From: Sulfitobacter sp. JL08
GTDB lineage: Bacteria > Pseudomonadota > Alphaproteobacteria > Rhodobacterales > Rhodobacteraceae
Direction of reading: 5' to 3'
Assembly: GCF_003352045.1 (NCBI RefSeq)
Contig: NZ_CP025815.1
Span: forward strand, 1,612,001-1,676,000
Length of the DNA stretch: 64,000 nucleotides
In this document: piece after piece, positions 34,729-44,690 of the stretch
Layout: every line of letters begins with the position of its first letter
Position numbering within the stretch: the first letter of the stretch is position 1
Translations under genes and position numbers: made by a program
Notes under the pieces: generated by a model
Databases searched by the model: none
Told to the model about the DNA's origin: nothing
Seen by the model: the letters and a program-made list of their open reading frames with translations, nothing else

Positions 34729-36698
34729 CAGGAATTCCCCCGGTTTTCGATCAGATCATCCACCACCGACGGGTCGGCCAGTGTCGATGTATCCCCCAGA
34801 CTGCCAAAATCGTTCTCAGCGATCTTGCGAAGGATCCGGCGCATGATCTTGCCCGAACGCGTTTTCGGCAGGCCCGGCGCCCACTGGATCACATCGGGGC
34901 TGGCGATCGGGCCAATCTCGGTACGGACCCAGTTGCGCAATTCCTTGCGCAAATCGTCTGACGGGGTTTCGCCGTTCATCAGCGTGACATAGCAATAAAT
35001 GCCTTGTCCCTTGATGTCGTGCGGATACCCGACCACAGCGGCCTCGGCGACCTTGGCGTGCGCCACCAGCGCGCTTTCCACTTCGGCGGTGCCCATGCGG
35101 TGGCCCGAAACGTTGATCACGTCATCGACGCGTCCCGTGATCCAGTAATCGCCATCGGCGTCCCGTTTTGCCCCGTCCCCAGTGAAATAGTAGCCTTTAT
35201 AGTCGCTGAAATAAGTTTGCTGGAACCGGTCGTGATCGCCCCAGACGGTGCGCATCTGCCCCGGCCAGCTTGTTTTCAGACACAGCACACCTTCGGCGGG
35301 GTTGGAATGGATTTCGACACCGGATTGCGGGTCAAGGATCACCGGTTCAATGCCGAAAAACGGTTTCATCGCCGAACCGGGTTTGGTCGCATGCGCGCCG
35401 GGCAGTGGGGTCAGCAAATGACCGCCGGTTTCGGTTTGCCACCATGTGTCCACGATCGGGCACCGCCCGCCGCCAACCACCTGATCATACCAGTTCCACG
35501 CCTCGGGATTGATCGGCTCGCCCACGGTGCCCAGAATGCGCAGATCGCTCAGATCACATTTCTTCACCGGCTCATCGCCGTGGGCCATCAGCGCGCGAAT
35601 AGCGGTGGGGGCCGTGTAGAACTGGTTCACCTTGTGCTTTTCGCACACTTGCCAGAACCGGCTGGCATCAGGATAAGTCGGCACACCCTCAAACATGATC
35701 GTGGTCGCGCCATTGGCCAGCGGGCCATAAACGATATAGCTGTGTCCTGTCACCCAACCCACATCGGCGGTGCACCAGAACACATCGCCGTCATGGTAAT
35801 CAAAGACGTATTCATGCGTCATGCTGGCATAGACCAGATAACCGCCTGTCGTGTGGACAACCCCTTTGGGCTGGCCTGTCGATCCGGATGTATAAAGAAT
35901 GAACAGCGGGTCTTCGGCGTTCATTTCGGCGGGTGCGCAATACTCGTCCGCCTCAAGCGCCATTTCGTTGTAATCATAATCACGCGACGTCCATGTGGTC
36001 TGTCCGCCGGTGCGTTTCACCACCAGACATTTTACACTGTCCTTGCAGTGCAGCAGCGCCGCATCGGCATTGGATTTCAGTGGTGTCTGGCGCCCACCGC
36101 GCGGGGCGTAATCGGCGGTGATCACCACCTTGGCGTCCGATCCGTTCACACGCGCGCCCAGCGCATCGGGTGAAAACCCTGCGAACACAATGGAGTGGAT
36201 TGCACCGACCCGGGCACAGGCCAGCATGGCATAGGCTGCCTCGGGGATCATCGGCAGGTAGATCACCACGCGATCCCCCTTGCGCACGCCAAGGCTCTCC
36301 AGAATGTTGGCCATCTTGCAGGTGTTACGATGCAATTCCTTGTAGGTGATGTGCTTGGCGTCTTCTTCGGGGCTGTCGGGTTCCCAGATGATCGCCGTCT
36401 GGTCGCCGCGCGTTTCAAGATGGCGGTCGATGCAGTTGGCCGATACATTCAGTGTGCCGTCTGCGTACCAGTTGATCGCGACCTTGCCGTAGTCATAGGT
36501 CACATCCCTGACGGTGGAATAGGGTTTGATCCAGTCCACACGCTGTCCCTGTTCGCCCCAGAATGCATCAGGGTCCTTGATCGACGCCGCATAAAGCGCA
36601 TCATATTTCGCTTCATCGATTAGGGCGTTTTTGACGATATCCGCCGAAGGCGCGTGGGTTTTGCCGCTGGCAGATGCGGTGGTGTTATGCTCGGTCAT
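34728..36698 (-). CDS. acs: Acetyl-CoA synthetase
   Basis: A 656-residue AMP-forming acetate-CoA ligase. The adenylation motif [11 protein letters not shown] near residue 280, WWQTETGGH, and the C-terminal [11 protein letters not shown] with catalytic, acetylation-prone K617 are intact. The ATG at 36698 has GGGAGG upstream; the earlier frame start is unsupported. It activates acetate to acetyl-CoA for central metabolism and is co-translated with adk. Confidence 0.95.
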   Translation of the reverse strand: MTEHNTTASASGKTHAPSADIVKNALIDEAKYDALYAASIKDPDAFWGEQGQRVDWIKPYSTVRDVTYDYGKVAINWYADGTLNVSANCIDRHLETRGDQTAIIWEPDSPEEDAKHITYKELHRNTCKMANILESLGVRKGDRVVIYLPMIPEAAYAMLACARVGAIHSIVFAGFSPDALGARVNGSDAKVVITADYAPRGGRQTPLKSNADAALLHCKDSVKCLVVKRTGGQTTWTSRDYDYNEMALEADEYCAPAEMNAEDPLFILYTSGSTGQPKGVVHTTGGYLVYASMTHEYVFDYHDGDVFWCTADVGWVTGHSYIVYGPLANGATTIMFEGVPTYPDASRFWQVCEKHKVNQFYTAPTAIRALMAHGDEPVKKCDLSDLRILGTVGEPINPEAWNWYDQVVGGGRCPIVDTWWQTETGGHLLTPLPGAHATKPGSAMKPFFGIEPVILDPQSGVEIHSNPAEGVLCLKTSWPGQMRTVWGDHDRFQQTYFSDYKGYYFTGDGAKRDADGDYWITGRVDDVINVSGHRMGTAEVESALVAHAKVAEAAVVGYPHDIKGQGIYCYVTLMNGETPSDDLRKELRNWVRTEIGPIASPDVIQWAPGLPKTRSGKIMRRILRKIAENDFGSLGDTSTLADPSVVDDLIENRGNS

Positions 36699-37086
36699 CT
36701 TGGATCCTCCCGAATGTGGCATGGTGCGCCGGATCGTTCTTGCGGCGCGGGCCTCCTCCTGCCCTGAATGCGCCCCGTTCCGAACCGGTGTTGCGGTGAT
36801 CATAGCCGCAACTGAAAAGAAAGGAATAAGCCTCGGGAAAACAACGTTTTCGGTGTAAAGTTTTTTCCCCGCGCCGTGTTTTGGCTGTAAATCCGTCGCG
36901 AAGAAACAGGAAAAAGCCTATATTTCGCGGCGATAGGTTGTAAATTGCCGTAATGGTCAGACCGGTAAAGGCTCCGGATTGCGCCCTTTATGCTGACTTG
37001 GGCGCGCGAAATCAGGTGTGACATATTGTTTCGGCGTGGCATGTGCGGGCGACACATTTGCAAACCCGCGCCTTTGCCGCCGTCCC
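36699..37086. other. 388-bp intergenic region with the acs promoter
   Basis: This gap carries the acs GGGAGG site near 36706-36711 and a long AT-rich tract at 36826-36960. Several TGTAAA strings and one perfect octamer TTTGCAAA (37057-37064) are present. The octamer equals the site reported for ScfR-type regulators, but it is about 360 bp from acs and a single octamer is expected about once in 65 kb by chance. No gene is seen here. Confidence 0.4.
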
Positions 37087-37467
37087 CTAAAGCATGTTTT
37101 TTTCTTCCAGCACTTTGCGCGCCACCCGAAAACACTCCAGCCCCTGCGGCACCCCGCAATAGATCGCTACCACATGTACCGTGGCGCGGATTTCTTCGGC
37201 CGTGACCCCGTTGGTGATCGCACCGCGGCAATGGATTTCCCATTCGTTCATCTTGCCCAGCGCCCCGATCATCGACAGGTTCATCAGGCTGCGGGTTTTC
37301 GCATCAATTGCATCATCACCCCAGCCAAAACCCCAGCACCATGCGGTCATCGCTTCCTGAAAGGGGCGGGTGAACTCATCCGCCGCCGCCAGATTCTTTT
37401 CCACATATTCAGCACCCAGCGTTGCCTTGCGACGCTCCAGCCCCTTCAAAAACAGATCTTCGTCCAT
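37087..37467 (-). CDS. Carboxymuconolactone decarboxylase (CMD) family protein
   Basis: A 126-residue protein of the CMD/AhpD fold (TRSLMNLSMIGALGKMNEWEIHCRGAITNGVTAEEIRATVHVVAIYCG). It has the length of PcaC gamma-carboxymuconolactone decarboxylase, but no other protocatechuate pathway gene is near. It lacks the CxxC of AhpD peroxidases. The ATG at 37467 is chosen over 37560 by homology of the N-terminus. It is divergent from the alcohol dehydrogenase at 37726. Confidence 0.85.
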   Translation of the reverse strand: MDEDLFLKGLERRKATLGAEYVEKNLAAADEFTRPFQEAMTAWCWGFGWGDDAIDAKTRSLMNLSMIGALGKMNEWEIHCRGAITNGVTAEEIRATVHVVAIYCGVPQGLECFRVARKVLEEKNML

Positions 37468-37725
37468 GTTGCCCCTTTTCCGTATTCCGCTTTGCCCGCC
37501 GCTGAAAAGCGCAGGCCCACCCCGCCAATGGGCCGCGCTGTGCCCCGCGCCGCAAGACAAAAACGCACCAAACCGGCAAAAAAAGTCGTCACCTTGTCAA
37601 TCGCCGTCGCGCACAGACATACGGATACGAAGAAAACCGCCTTTTCTGATCGTCAACGGCAGAACGGTCGCCGGTTGCATCACGCAAGCCCGGCCAGACC
37701 GGATACCGCAACAGGAGGGCGCATC

Positions 37726-38820
37726 ATGACAATCCCCGAAACCATGAACGCTATGGTGCTGAGTGCGCACGGGGATATGGATGTTCTGCAATGGAAGACG
37801 GACTGGCCGGTGCCGCATGTCGGCCCGACAGATGTTCTGATCCGCGTCGGCGCCTGCGGGCTTAACAACACCGATGTGAACACGCGCACGGGCTGGTATT
37901 CCAAGGCTGTGACCGAGGCCACGACGGGCGGAGCCTATGACAGTCTGGATGATGCCGATCCGTCCTGGGGCGGTGCCCCGATCGGATTTCCGCGCATTCA
38001 GGGCGCAGATACCGTGGGCATTGTCGTGGCCACCGGCAGCGAGGCCGATCCCGCGCTGATGGGCAAACGTGTCATGGTCGATTGCTGGCTGCGCGACTGG
38101 GATGATCCGCTGGACAAGACCAAAACCGGTTATTTCGGGTCCGAGCGGGACGGTGGCTTTGCCCAGTTCACTTGCGTCGATTTTCGCAACGTAGCGCCTG
38201 TGCACAGCCCGTTATCCGATGCCGAACTGGCGACGTTTCCATGTTCCTATTCCACAGCCGAAGGCATGCTGAACCGTGCCGGCGTCGGGGACGGGGACAG
38301 TGTGCTTGTCACCGGTGCATCGGGGGGCGTCGGCTCGGCGCTGATCCAGCTGGCCAAACGGCGGGGCGCGCGGGTTGTGGCGCTGGCCTCTGAAAACAAA
38401 CACAGCGCGCTTGCGCCTCTCGGGGCAGACGCCCTTTTGCCACGTAACCCTGAAAACCTTCGCGTGGCCCTTGGCTCGGCCATCGGACAGGACAGCGTGT
38501 CGGTGGTAGCGGACATTGTTGGTGGGCCTTATTTCGGCACTCTGATCGACGTTCTGGAACGCGGCGGGCGCTATACCTGTTCCGGCGCGATCGCCGGTCC
38601 GGTTGTGGATCTGGACCTGCGTACGCTTTATCTGCGGGATCTGACGTTTACCGGCTCTACCGTTCTGCCGCCGCATGTCTTTAAAGATCTGGTCAGCTAT
38701 ATCGAACGCGGCGAAATTCGCCCCGTTCTGGGGGCGACCTATCCGCTGCACGATCTGCATGCGGCCCAGCAGGCGTTCATTGACAAGGCCCATGTCGGCA
38801 ATATCGTGGTGATCCCGTGA
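37726..38820 (+). CDS. Medium-chain alcohol dehydrogenase/reductase family protein
   Basis: A 364-residue MDR enzyme: GroES-like domain with ACGLNNTDVNTRTGWY near residue 41 and nucleotide motif VLVTGASGGVGSALIQLA near 193. The ATG at 37726 is set by AGGAGGG 6 bp upstream. The insertion of about 40 residues after the first domain (EATTGGAYDSLDDADPSW) marks a particular subfamily. It overlaps the DddQ-like gene by four bases, so it is probably its partner in the same pathway; AcuI-type acryloyl-CoA reductase is of the same superfamily but shorter. Confidence 0.85.
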   Translation: MTIPETMNAMVLSAHGDMDVLQWKTDWPVPHVGPTDVLIRVGACGLNNTDVNTRTGWYSKAVTEATTGGAYDSLDDADPSWGGAPIGFPRIQGADTVGIVVATGSEADPALMGKRVMVDCWLRDWDDPLDKTKTGYFGSERDGGFAQFTCVDFRNVAPVHSPLSDAELATFPCSYSTAEGMLNRAGVGDGDSVLVTGASGGVGSALIQLAKRRGARVVALASENKHSALAPLGADALLPRNPENLRVALGSAIGQDSVSVVADIVGGPYFGTLIDVLERGGRYTCSGAIAGPVVDLDLRTLYLRDLTFTGSTVLPPHVFKDLVSYIERGEIRPVLGATYPLHDLHAAQQAFIDKAHVGNIVVIP

Positions 38821-39416
38821 CAGACCCGCATTTCGAAACACTGCTAAAGCAAGCGCGCGCCGCCCTCCTGTCCCACCCGCAAACACAGGATTTTTGCGCC
38901 TTTCCCGATGACGTGACGCCGCAAGCCGTGGTGCCGTTCCATGCCCCTTGCGCGGACTACCTAGCGCGCGAAACCGGTCTGTTTTCAGATCGTTACGCAG
39001 GGTTGCGCGATGCCTTTGTCGCGGCAGGGCCGGTGGCCACATGGCGCGAAACCTACAAAGGCACCGGCATCGGCAAACATTTCATGGACCGCTTTGGCTG
39101 CTATTGCCTGATCGGCAAGGATGGCGCCTATATCAGCGCACAGATGTTTGCATGGGTCGTCTATATGCCCGCGCATCTGCATTACCCCTGGCACCATCAC
39201 CCTGCGGAAGAGATGTATCTGGTTATCGCAGGCGAGGCCGAGTTCATGCGCGAGGGTGCATCGCCCGAGGTTCTGCGCGCCGGTGACACCTGTTTTCATG
39301 CCAGCAATCAGCCGCACGCGATGGAAACCCATGATCACCCGGTCATGGCCCTTGTGATGTGGCGCAACGGCTTTGATACGCCCCCGGTTCTGTCCGAAGC
39401 CGCGCAAGCAGGCTAG
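38817..39416 (+). CDS. DMSP lyase-family cupin (DddQ-like)
   Basis: A 199-residue protein with a helical N-terminal half and a C-terminal cupin. Cupin motif 1 carries H126, H128, E132 and Y134 (YPWHHHPAEEMY) and motif 2 carries H161 and H167. These match the metal and catalytic residue pattern of DddQ-type dimethylsulfoniopropionate lyases, which yield DMS and acrylate, and the length is that of DddQ. The start is a GTG overlapping the dehydrogenase stop. The TRAP transporter follows 251 bp downstream. DMSP lyase activity is inferred, not shown; related cupins with other substrates exist. Confidence 0.72.
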   Translation: MTDPHFETLLKQARAALLSHPQTQDFCAFPDDVTPQAVVPFHAPCADYLARETGLFSDRYAGLRDAFVAAGPVATWRETYKGTGIGKHFMDRFGCYCLIGKDGAYISAQMFAWVVYMPAHLHYPWHHHPAEEMYLVIAGEAEFMREGASPEVLRAGDTCFHASNQPHAMETHDHPVMALVMWRNGFDTPPVLSEAAQAG

Positions 39417-39667
39417 CGGCTTTGATATGCGGGGTGGGCAAACTGTACTCCGCCAACACTTCTTTTTGCCAAAAATACGGGATAACCCCACACCGCCGCG
39501 CAGTCCTGATACGTCGGTGATGCGTCCTTTGGCTACGGACGCAATTTGCCCGTGAGGGCGCGGGCCAGATGGACGGTTTGCGCCTCAAGGGTTGGCACCC
39601 GGTGCTCCTCCGGTTAGGTTTACCTCAAGTGCCCCGAAGAGAGGGGTGCACAAAGGGAGAGAATTAC

Positions 39668-40684
39668 ATGAACAAGATGTTAACCGGAGCCGTTGCGGCG
39701 GCTGTGAGTGTTTCTTTTATTTCCGAAGCGGCAGCGACGGAATGGAATGTTTCGGTCTGGGGCAAAAGACGTGCGTTTACCGAGCATGTTGAAAAACTGG
39801 CTGAACTGGTCAGCGAAAAGACCAATGGCGAATTCACCATGAACGTCAGTTACGGCGGGCTTAGCAAACCGCGCGAGAATCTGGACGGGATTTCAATTGG
39901 CGCGATCGAAATGGCACAATTCTGTGCCGGGTATCATGCAGACAAGAATCCGACCATCACGGTGCTGGAACTGCCGTTTCTGGGCGTGAACACGCTGGAA
40001 GAAGAAGTGGCGGTCAGCCACGCGGTCTATGCGCATCCCGCCGTGCAGGCCGATCTGGCACGTTGGAACGCAAAGCTGCTGATGACTTCGCCCATGCCGC
40101 AATACAATATCGTCGGCACCGGCGATCCGCGCACCACACTGGATGCGTTTGACGGCATGCGCGTACGCGCCACCGGTGGCATCGGTAAGGCCTTCGAAAG
40201 CGTCGGCGGTGTGCCAACATCGGTACCCGCAACAGAGGCCTTCAACGCGATGGCCAGCGGTGTTGTCGATACTGTTGCCTTTGCCCAGCACGCGCACCTG
40301 TCCTTTGGCACGATCAACGAAGCCGACTGGTGGACAGCCAACCTGAACCCCGGCACCGTCAACTGCCCGGTCGTGGTCAACACCGATGCTTATGCCGCGC
40401 TGAGCGACGAACATCGCGCCGCGCTGGACAGTTCGGTTGACGAGGCGATTGAACACTATCTGGCGAACTACGCCGAGTTGCTGGAACGTTGGGAAGCGGT
40501 TCTGGCCGAAAAGGAAGTGGAAAAAGTTGTGATCGCGGATGATGTGATCGCCGAATTCCGCGCTGCTGCCGCCGATCCGATCCGCGAACAGTGGCTGGCC
40601 GACATGAGCGCGCAGGGTCTGCCCGCACAAGAGCTTTATGATCTTGTGATGTCGACGCTGAAACAGGCGCAAATGTCCAACTGA
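39668..40684 (+). CDS. TRAP transporter periplasmic substrate-binding protein (DctP family)
   Basis: A 338-residue extracytoplasmic receptor with a signal peptide cleaved near residue 23 (AVSVSFISEAAA). The family pattern ISIGAIEMAQFCAGY and GDPRTTLDAFDGMRVRATGG is clear. The ATG at 39668 has AAAGGGAGAG upstream. With the two downstream membrane subunits it forms a sodium-driven importer, probably for an organic acid or sulfonium compound. The substrate is unproven. Confidence 0.9.
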   Translation: MNKMLTGAVAAAVSVSFISEAAATEWNVSVWGKRRAFTEHVEKLAELVSEKTNGEFTMNVSYGGLSKPRENLDGISIGAIEMAQFCAGYHADKNPTITVLELPFLGVNTLEEEVAVSHAVYAHPAVQADLARWNAKLLMTSPMPQYNIVGTGDPRTTLDAFDGMRVRATGGIGKAFESVGGVPTSVPATEAFNAMASGVVDTVAFAQHAHLSFGTINEADWWTANLNPGTVNCPVVVNTDAYAALSDEHRAALDSSVDEAIEHYLANYAELLERWEAVLAEKEVEKVVIADDVIAEFRAAAADPIREQWLADMSAQGLPAQELYDLVMSTLKQAQMSN

Positions 40685-40759
40685 TCAATCACGCGGGCGG
40701 CCTTGTTTGGGGTCGCCCGCTGTCCTTGATCCCTTTTTCCCGAACCAAAGGACGCCCGC

Positions 40760-41389
40760 ATGGCCGGAACTTCTGCTGTGCTTGTCGATGACAGCCGGCT
40801 CAGCCGCTGGGATCGCAGCCTTCACCATCTGGAACGCCAGTTTGCCCTGATCAGCGGACTGGCTGTGTTTTCCCTGATGTTTCTGGCCGTCTATTCCGTG
40901 GGCGGGCGCAAGTTTTTCAATGCGCCATTGGCGGGATATGTGGACTGGATCGAACAGATCATGCCGCTGATTGCCTTTATGGGCATCGCCTATACCCAGC
41001 GTGACGGCGGGCATATCCGCATGGATATCCTGATCGGACGGCTGAAGGGGCGTGCGCTTTGGGCGGCCGAATGCATTTCGATCATTCTGATGCTGGTGCT
41101 GATGATCGCGCTGGTCTGGGGCAGCTGGGCCCATTTCCAGCGCAGTTTCGATTTCTCCGCCCCATTGTGGAGCCGTGACAGTTCGATCGACATCGGCATC
41201 CCGATCTGGCCTGCGAAACTGCTGGCACCGGTTGCGTTTTCGGTTCTGTGCCTGCGTCTGGTCCTGCAATTATGGGGCTACGGGCGCGCGCTGGTTCTGG
41301 GGCTGGACAGCCCGGTGGCGGTGCCGCTGATCCAGGATATCGCAACCCAGGCCCGCGCCGAGGCCGAACAGCTGGACGGGCGGGACTAG
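40760..41389 (+). CDS. TRAP transporter small permease (DctQ family)
   Basis: A 209-residue membrane protein with four helices. The DctQ segments WIEQIMPLIAFMGIAYTQRDGGHIRMDI are clear. The N-terminus is extended by about 30 residues. It starts 75 bp after the binding-protein gene and is followed by the large permease after 4 bp. It forms the scaffold part of the TRAP membrane complex. Confidence 0.88.
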   Translation: MAGTSAVLVDDSRLSRWDRSLHHLERQFALISGLAVFSLMFLAVYSVGGRKFFNAPLAGYVDWIEQIMPLIAFMGIAYTQRDGGHIRMDILIGRLKGRALWAAECISIILMLVLMIALVWGSWAHFQRSFDFSAPLWSRDSSIDIGIPIWPAKLLAPVAFSVLCLRLVLQLWGYGRALVLGLDSPVAVPLIQDIATQARAEAEQLDGRD

Positions 41390-41393
41390 GCAC

Positions 41394-42791
41394 ATGGAAC
41401 CAATCGAACTTGGGCTGTGGGTGTCCGGCGGCATGTTGGTGATGGTGGTGCTGGGCATGCGGGTGGCCTTTGCCGCCGGTCTTGCGGGGCTGGTCGGGTT
41501 GGTCCTGATTTTCTGGGCGAAACGCGATTTCGGGATGGAACATCTGGGCTGGGCGCTGACCGTTGGCATCAAGACCGCGGGGCAGGTGCCCCATTCCAAA
41601 GTGTCCTCGCAGGCACTGTCGCTGATCCCGACCTTTATCCTGATCGGATATCTTGCCTATTATGCGGGCCTGACCCGCGCCCTGTTCGAGGCGGCAAAAC
41701 GTTGGATCGCATGGGTGCCGGGCGGGTTGGCGGTGTCTACGGTGTTCGCCACGGCCGGCTTTGCCGCCGTGTCGGGCGCATCGGTGGCCACGGCGGCGGT
41801 GTTCGCGCGCATTGCCATCCCCGAAATGCTGAAAATCGGCTATAACAAACAATTCGCCGCCGGTGTCGTCGCCGCGGGGGGCACGCTTGCCTCGCTTATC
41901 CCGCCTTCGGCGATCCTGGTGATTTATGCCATTATCGTGGAACAGGATGTCGGGAAATTGCTGCTGGCCGGTTTCATACCGGGTGTGTTTTCCGCCGTGG
42001 TCTATGCGATCCTGATCATCGGCATTGCCGTGGTGTTCAAATCGGTCGGTCCGCCGGTGCGCGGGTTCACCTGGAAAGAGCGGTTCCTGTCGCTGCCCCC
42101 TGCATTGCCGATCGTGGCCGTTGTCGTGATCATCATCTTCTTTGTCTACAACCCCTTTGGCGATGCGTGGGGCACCCCCACCGAAGGCGGGGCGGTTGGC
42201 GCGTTTATCGTGTTTTGCATGGCCTTGTTTCATGGCATGCGCTGGACCGAGCTTAAATCGGCCCTGCTGGAAACCGCGAAACTGACAGTGATGATTTTTA
42301 CCATCATCTGGGGCGTTCTGATCTACGTACGGTTTCTGGGTTTCGCTGAATTGCCTTCGGCTTTTGCCGACTGGATATCATCGCTGACCGTTTCGCCGAT
42401 GCTGATTCTGGTGTGCATATTGCTGGCCTATGCGGTGCTGGGCATGTTCATGGATGCCATCGGCATGCTGTTGTTGACTCTGCCGGTTGTCTATCCGGCG
42501 GTCATGGCGCTGAACGGTGGCGAATTTGTCAGCGCGGCAGACAGTGCCTTTGGCATGTCGGGGCCGATGTGCGCGATCTGGTTCGGGATACTGGTGGTCA
42601 AGATGGCCGAATTCTGTCTGATCACCCCGCCCATCGGGCTAAACTGCTTTGTGGTGGCGGGGGTGCGCGACGATCTGAGCGTTCAGGACGTGTTCAAAGG
42701 CGTCACGCCGTTCTTCATTGCCGATGGTGTGACCATCGCGCTGCTGGTTGCTTTCCCCAGTATCGTTTTGTGGTTGCCGTCGCTGGCCTGA
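41394..42791 (+). CDS. TRAP transporter large permease (DctM family)
   Basis: A 465-residue protein with about 12 membrane segments and typical DctM lines (ATAGFAAVSGASVATAAVFARIAIPEM, GGTLASLIPPSAILVIYA). It is the Na+-coupled transport subunit of the TRAP importer that follows the DddQ-like gene. The reading frame is complete. Confidence 0.92.
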   Translation: MEPIELGLWVSGGMLVMVVLGMRVAFAAGLAGLVGLVLIFWAKRDFGMEHLGWALTVGIKTAGQVPHSKVSSQALSLIPTFILIGYLAYYAGLTRALFEAAKRWIAWVPGGLAVSTVFATAGFAAVSGASVATAAVFARIAIPEMLKIGYNKQFAAGVVAAGGTLASLIPPSAILVIYAIIVEQDVGKLLLAGFIPGVFSAVVYAILIIGIAVVFKSVGPPVRGFTWKERFLSLPPALPIVAVVVIIIFFVYNPFGDAWGTPTEGGAVGAFIVFCMALFHGMRWTELKSALLETAKLTVMIFTIIWGVLIYVRFLGFAELPSAFADWISSLTVSPMLILVCILLAYAVLGMFMDAIGMLLLTLPVVYPAVMALNGGEFVSAADSAFGMSGPMCAIWFGILVVKMAEFCLITPPIGLNCFVVAGVRDDLSVQDVFKGVTPFFIADGVTIALLVAFPSIVLWLPSLA

Positions 42792-42883
42792 CCTATGCGA
42801 AATCGTGACCTGTGCAACGATTGCAGGGCGCGCAAAGCGCCGCTAGGCTGAGGCGCATTCGGGTATCTTATAAGGCACGCAAA

Positions 42884-43531
42884 ATGGCAACTCACCACAT
42901 TCGCACCAGTTTCTGGATTGCTCTGATATCTTTCGTTGCGCCGGGGGTTGCCCTGTCCGCAACGCCGGCCTTTGACTGTGCCAAGGCGGACAGCAGTGCC
43001 GAAAAGGCCATTTGTGCCAGTGACATGCTGGCGGAACTTGATGTCGAACTTGACCGCCTGTACCGGCTGGCGCTGAATGATTCAGCGCTTGGCGCGGATC
43101 GTCAGGCCGAATTGAAAGCGATGCAACGCGGCTGGATCAAGGGGCGCGATGCCTGCTGGACATCCGATCTGCCGATGGAAACCTGCGTTGCCAACGCTTA
43201 CGCGATGCGCATCCATGAAATCCGCGAAGGGTATGCCGCCTCCCGCGGTGCCGATGATCAGGGTGTTTCACTTGGCCCCGTTGCCTTTGATTGCCCCGAT
43301 CTGAACGCCGGCCTCAGTGCCGTGTTCATCAACGCAGAAACGCCTCTTGTCACGTTGAAATGGCTGGAAAACGCCATTGTGCTGCCAGCCGTACCTGACG
43401 CATCTGGTGCCAGATACGAAAGCGATATCTGGGTGGATGGGCCTGCAATGCTGTGGACAAAAGGTGACGAGGCGATGTTTACCCCGCCCGGCGGGCCGGA
43501 AATGATCTGCCAACTGGACGACATCGGATAG
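42884..43531 (+). CDS. Exported lysozyme inhibitor-like protein (LprI N-domain plus MliC-like C-domain)
   Basis: A 215-residue protein with a signal peptide cleaved near 26 (SFVAPGVALSA). Residues 28-115 form a DUF1311/LprI-like domain (FDCAKADSSAEKAICASDMLAELD). Residues 130-215 resemble MliC (FDCPDLNAGLSAVFINAETPLVTL). Both domains are tied to inhibition of c-type lysozymes in other bacteria. There is no lipobox, so it is probably a soluble periplasmic protein. The ATG at 42884 is fixed by the leader. Confidence 0.8.
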   Translation: MATHHIRTSFWIALISFVAPGVALSATPAFDCAKADSSAEKAICASDMLAELDVELDRLYRLALNDSALGADRQAELKAMQRGWIKGRDACWTSDLPMETCVANAYAMRIHEIREGYAASRGADDQGVSLGPVAFDCPDLNAGLSAVFINAETPLVTLKWLENAIVLPAVPDASGARYESDIWVDGPAMLWTKGDEAMFTPPGGPEMICQLDDIG

Positions 43532-43600
43532 GCAGTTTGCCGTCTGGCCCGGTTAAGAATCCCGATCCTGCCGTTTGGATGCGAACTCGGGCGCAATTCC

Positions 43601-44581
43601 TCAGACCACCACGATGTTCCCGCGCTTGTGCCCGGTTTCCATGTGCTGATGTGCGGCAACCAGATCGTCCAGCGGATAAATCCGGTCAAAGACGGGGGCG
43701 AGTGTGTGGTTTCCGCTCATGTCTGTCAGCTGTTCAAGAAGCCCGCGCAGATATTCAGGTTTCTGAAGCCCGGCCGCCGAAAAACGTGCCTTGCGCGACC
43801 CGAACGCAGACGTTTGCACCATTGCCCCCAGCAGATTCAACGACAGAACCGGGCAGATGTATCGGCCACCTTGTGCAAGGCTGTTGGGCGCGTGACTGAA
43901 CGAGGTGACGCCCAGCGTGTCAAAAATCACGTCATATTCCGCGTTTCCTCTCAGCGGCTCTTGCTGTTTATAATCAATGACGTGATGGGCCCCCAGATCG
44001 GCAACAAGGCCCGTATTGCGCGCACTGGTCGTGGCCGTGACAGTTGCCCCCATCGCGGCAGCGATCTGCACGCCTGCACTGCCCAGGCTGCCCGATCCCC
44101 CCAGGATCAGCACCCGTTTACCCGCTTGCAAGGACGCAACCGTTTGCAGAAAGTGCAACGAGGTCAGCGGGCCGTCACACATCACCGCAGCGTCTTCATG
44201 CGGCAGGCTGGCCGGCTTTTTCATCAGAACACCGTTTTCATCCAGACATATGTGGGTGGCATTGGCCCCAAAGCGCATTCCGGCCTCGCCGAAAACCGCA
44301 TCGCCCGCTGCAAAACGGCTTACGCCGGTTCCGATTGAGATTACTTCGCCGGACAGGCCCGTGCCGCTCAGATTATTACGGGGGCGACGCAGACCTAGAA
44401 ACGCGCGGGCAAAGCGCGGTTGTCCCGCCCGCATCATCCCGTCAGCACGGGTGACGGCCGAGGCGTGGATCCGGATCAGGATTTCGGTCGGGCCGGGCGC
44501 TGGCATCGGGCGCTCGACGGGTTCAAGCTGGTCGGGCTTTCCGTATCTTCTGATGCTCCAGGCTCTCAGGGTGGCAGACAT
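43601..44581 (-). CDS. Quinone-reductase-like MDR oxidoreductase
   Basis: A 326-residue MDR enzyme, zinc-independent type: N-terminal AWSIRRYGKPDQLEPVERP and nucleotide motif VLILGGSGSLGSAGVQIAAAMGA. No structural zinc Cys cluster is seen. It is divergent from the LysR gene at 44691-45572, which is interrupted by a stop codon, so its control may have been lost. Confidence 0.87.
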   Translation of the reverse strand: MSATLRAWSIRRYGKPDQLEPVERPMPAPGPTEILIRIHASAVTRADGMMRAGQPRFARAFLGLRRPRNNLSGTGLSGEVISIGTGVSRFAAGDAVFGEAGMRFGANATHICLDENGVLMKKPASLPHEDAAVMCDGPLTSLHFLQTVASLQAGKRVLILGGSGSLGSAGVQIAAAMGATVTATTSARNTGLVADLGAHHVIDYKQQEPLRGNAEYDVIFDTLGVTSFSHAPNSLAQGGRYICPVLSLNLLGAMVQTSAFGSRKARFSAAGLQKPEYLRGLLEQLTDMSGNHTLAPVFDRIYPLDDLVAAHQHMETGHKRGNIVVV

Positions 44582-44690
44582 ATCGGTATCTCCGTGAAAT
44601 CGTGCATTTGATACCGGTGATCTAGTGTATCAATTTGGGTCTGAATATTGACAATTCTTGCCCAATGCGGTTCAAAATCGTTCCACCATG

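Noticed and set aside
41082-42233. 383-codon minus-strand frame opposite the TRAP permeases
   Set aside because: His/Arg/Gly-rich antisense translation of two membrane proteins.
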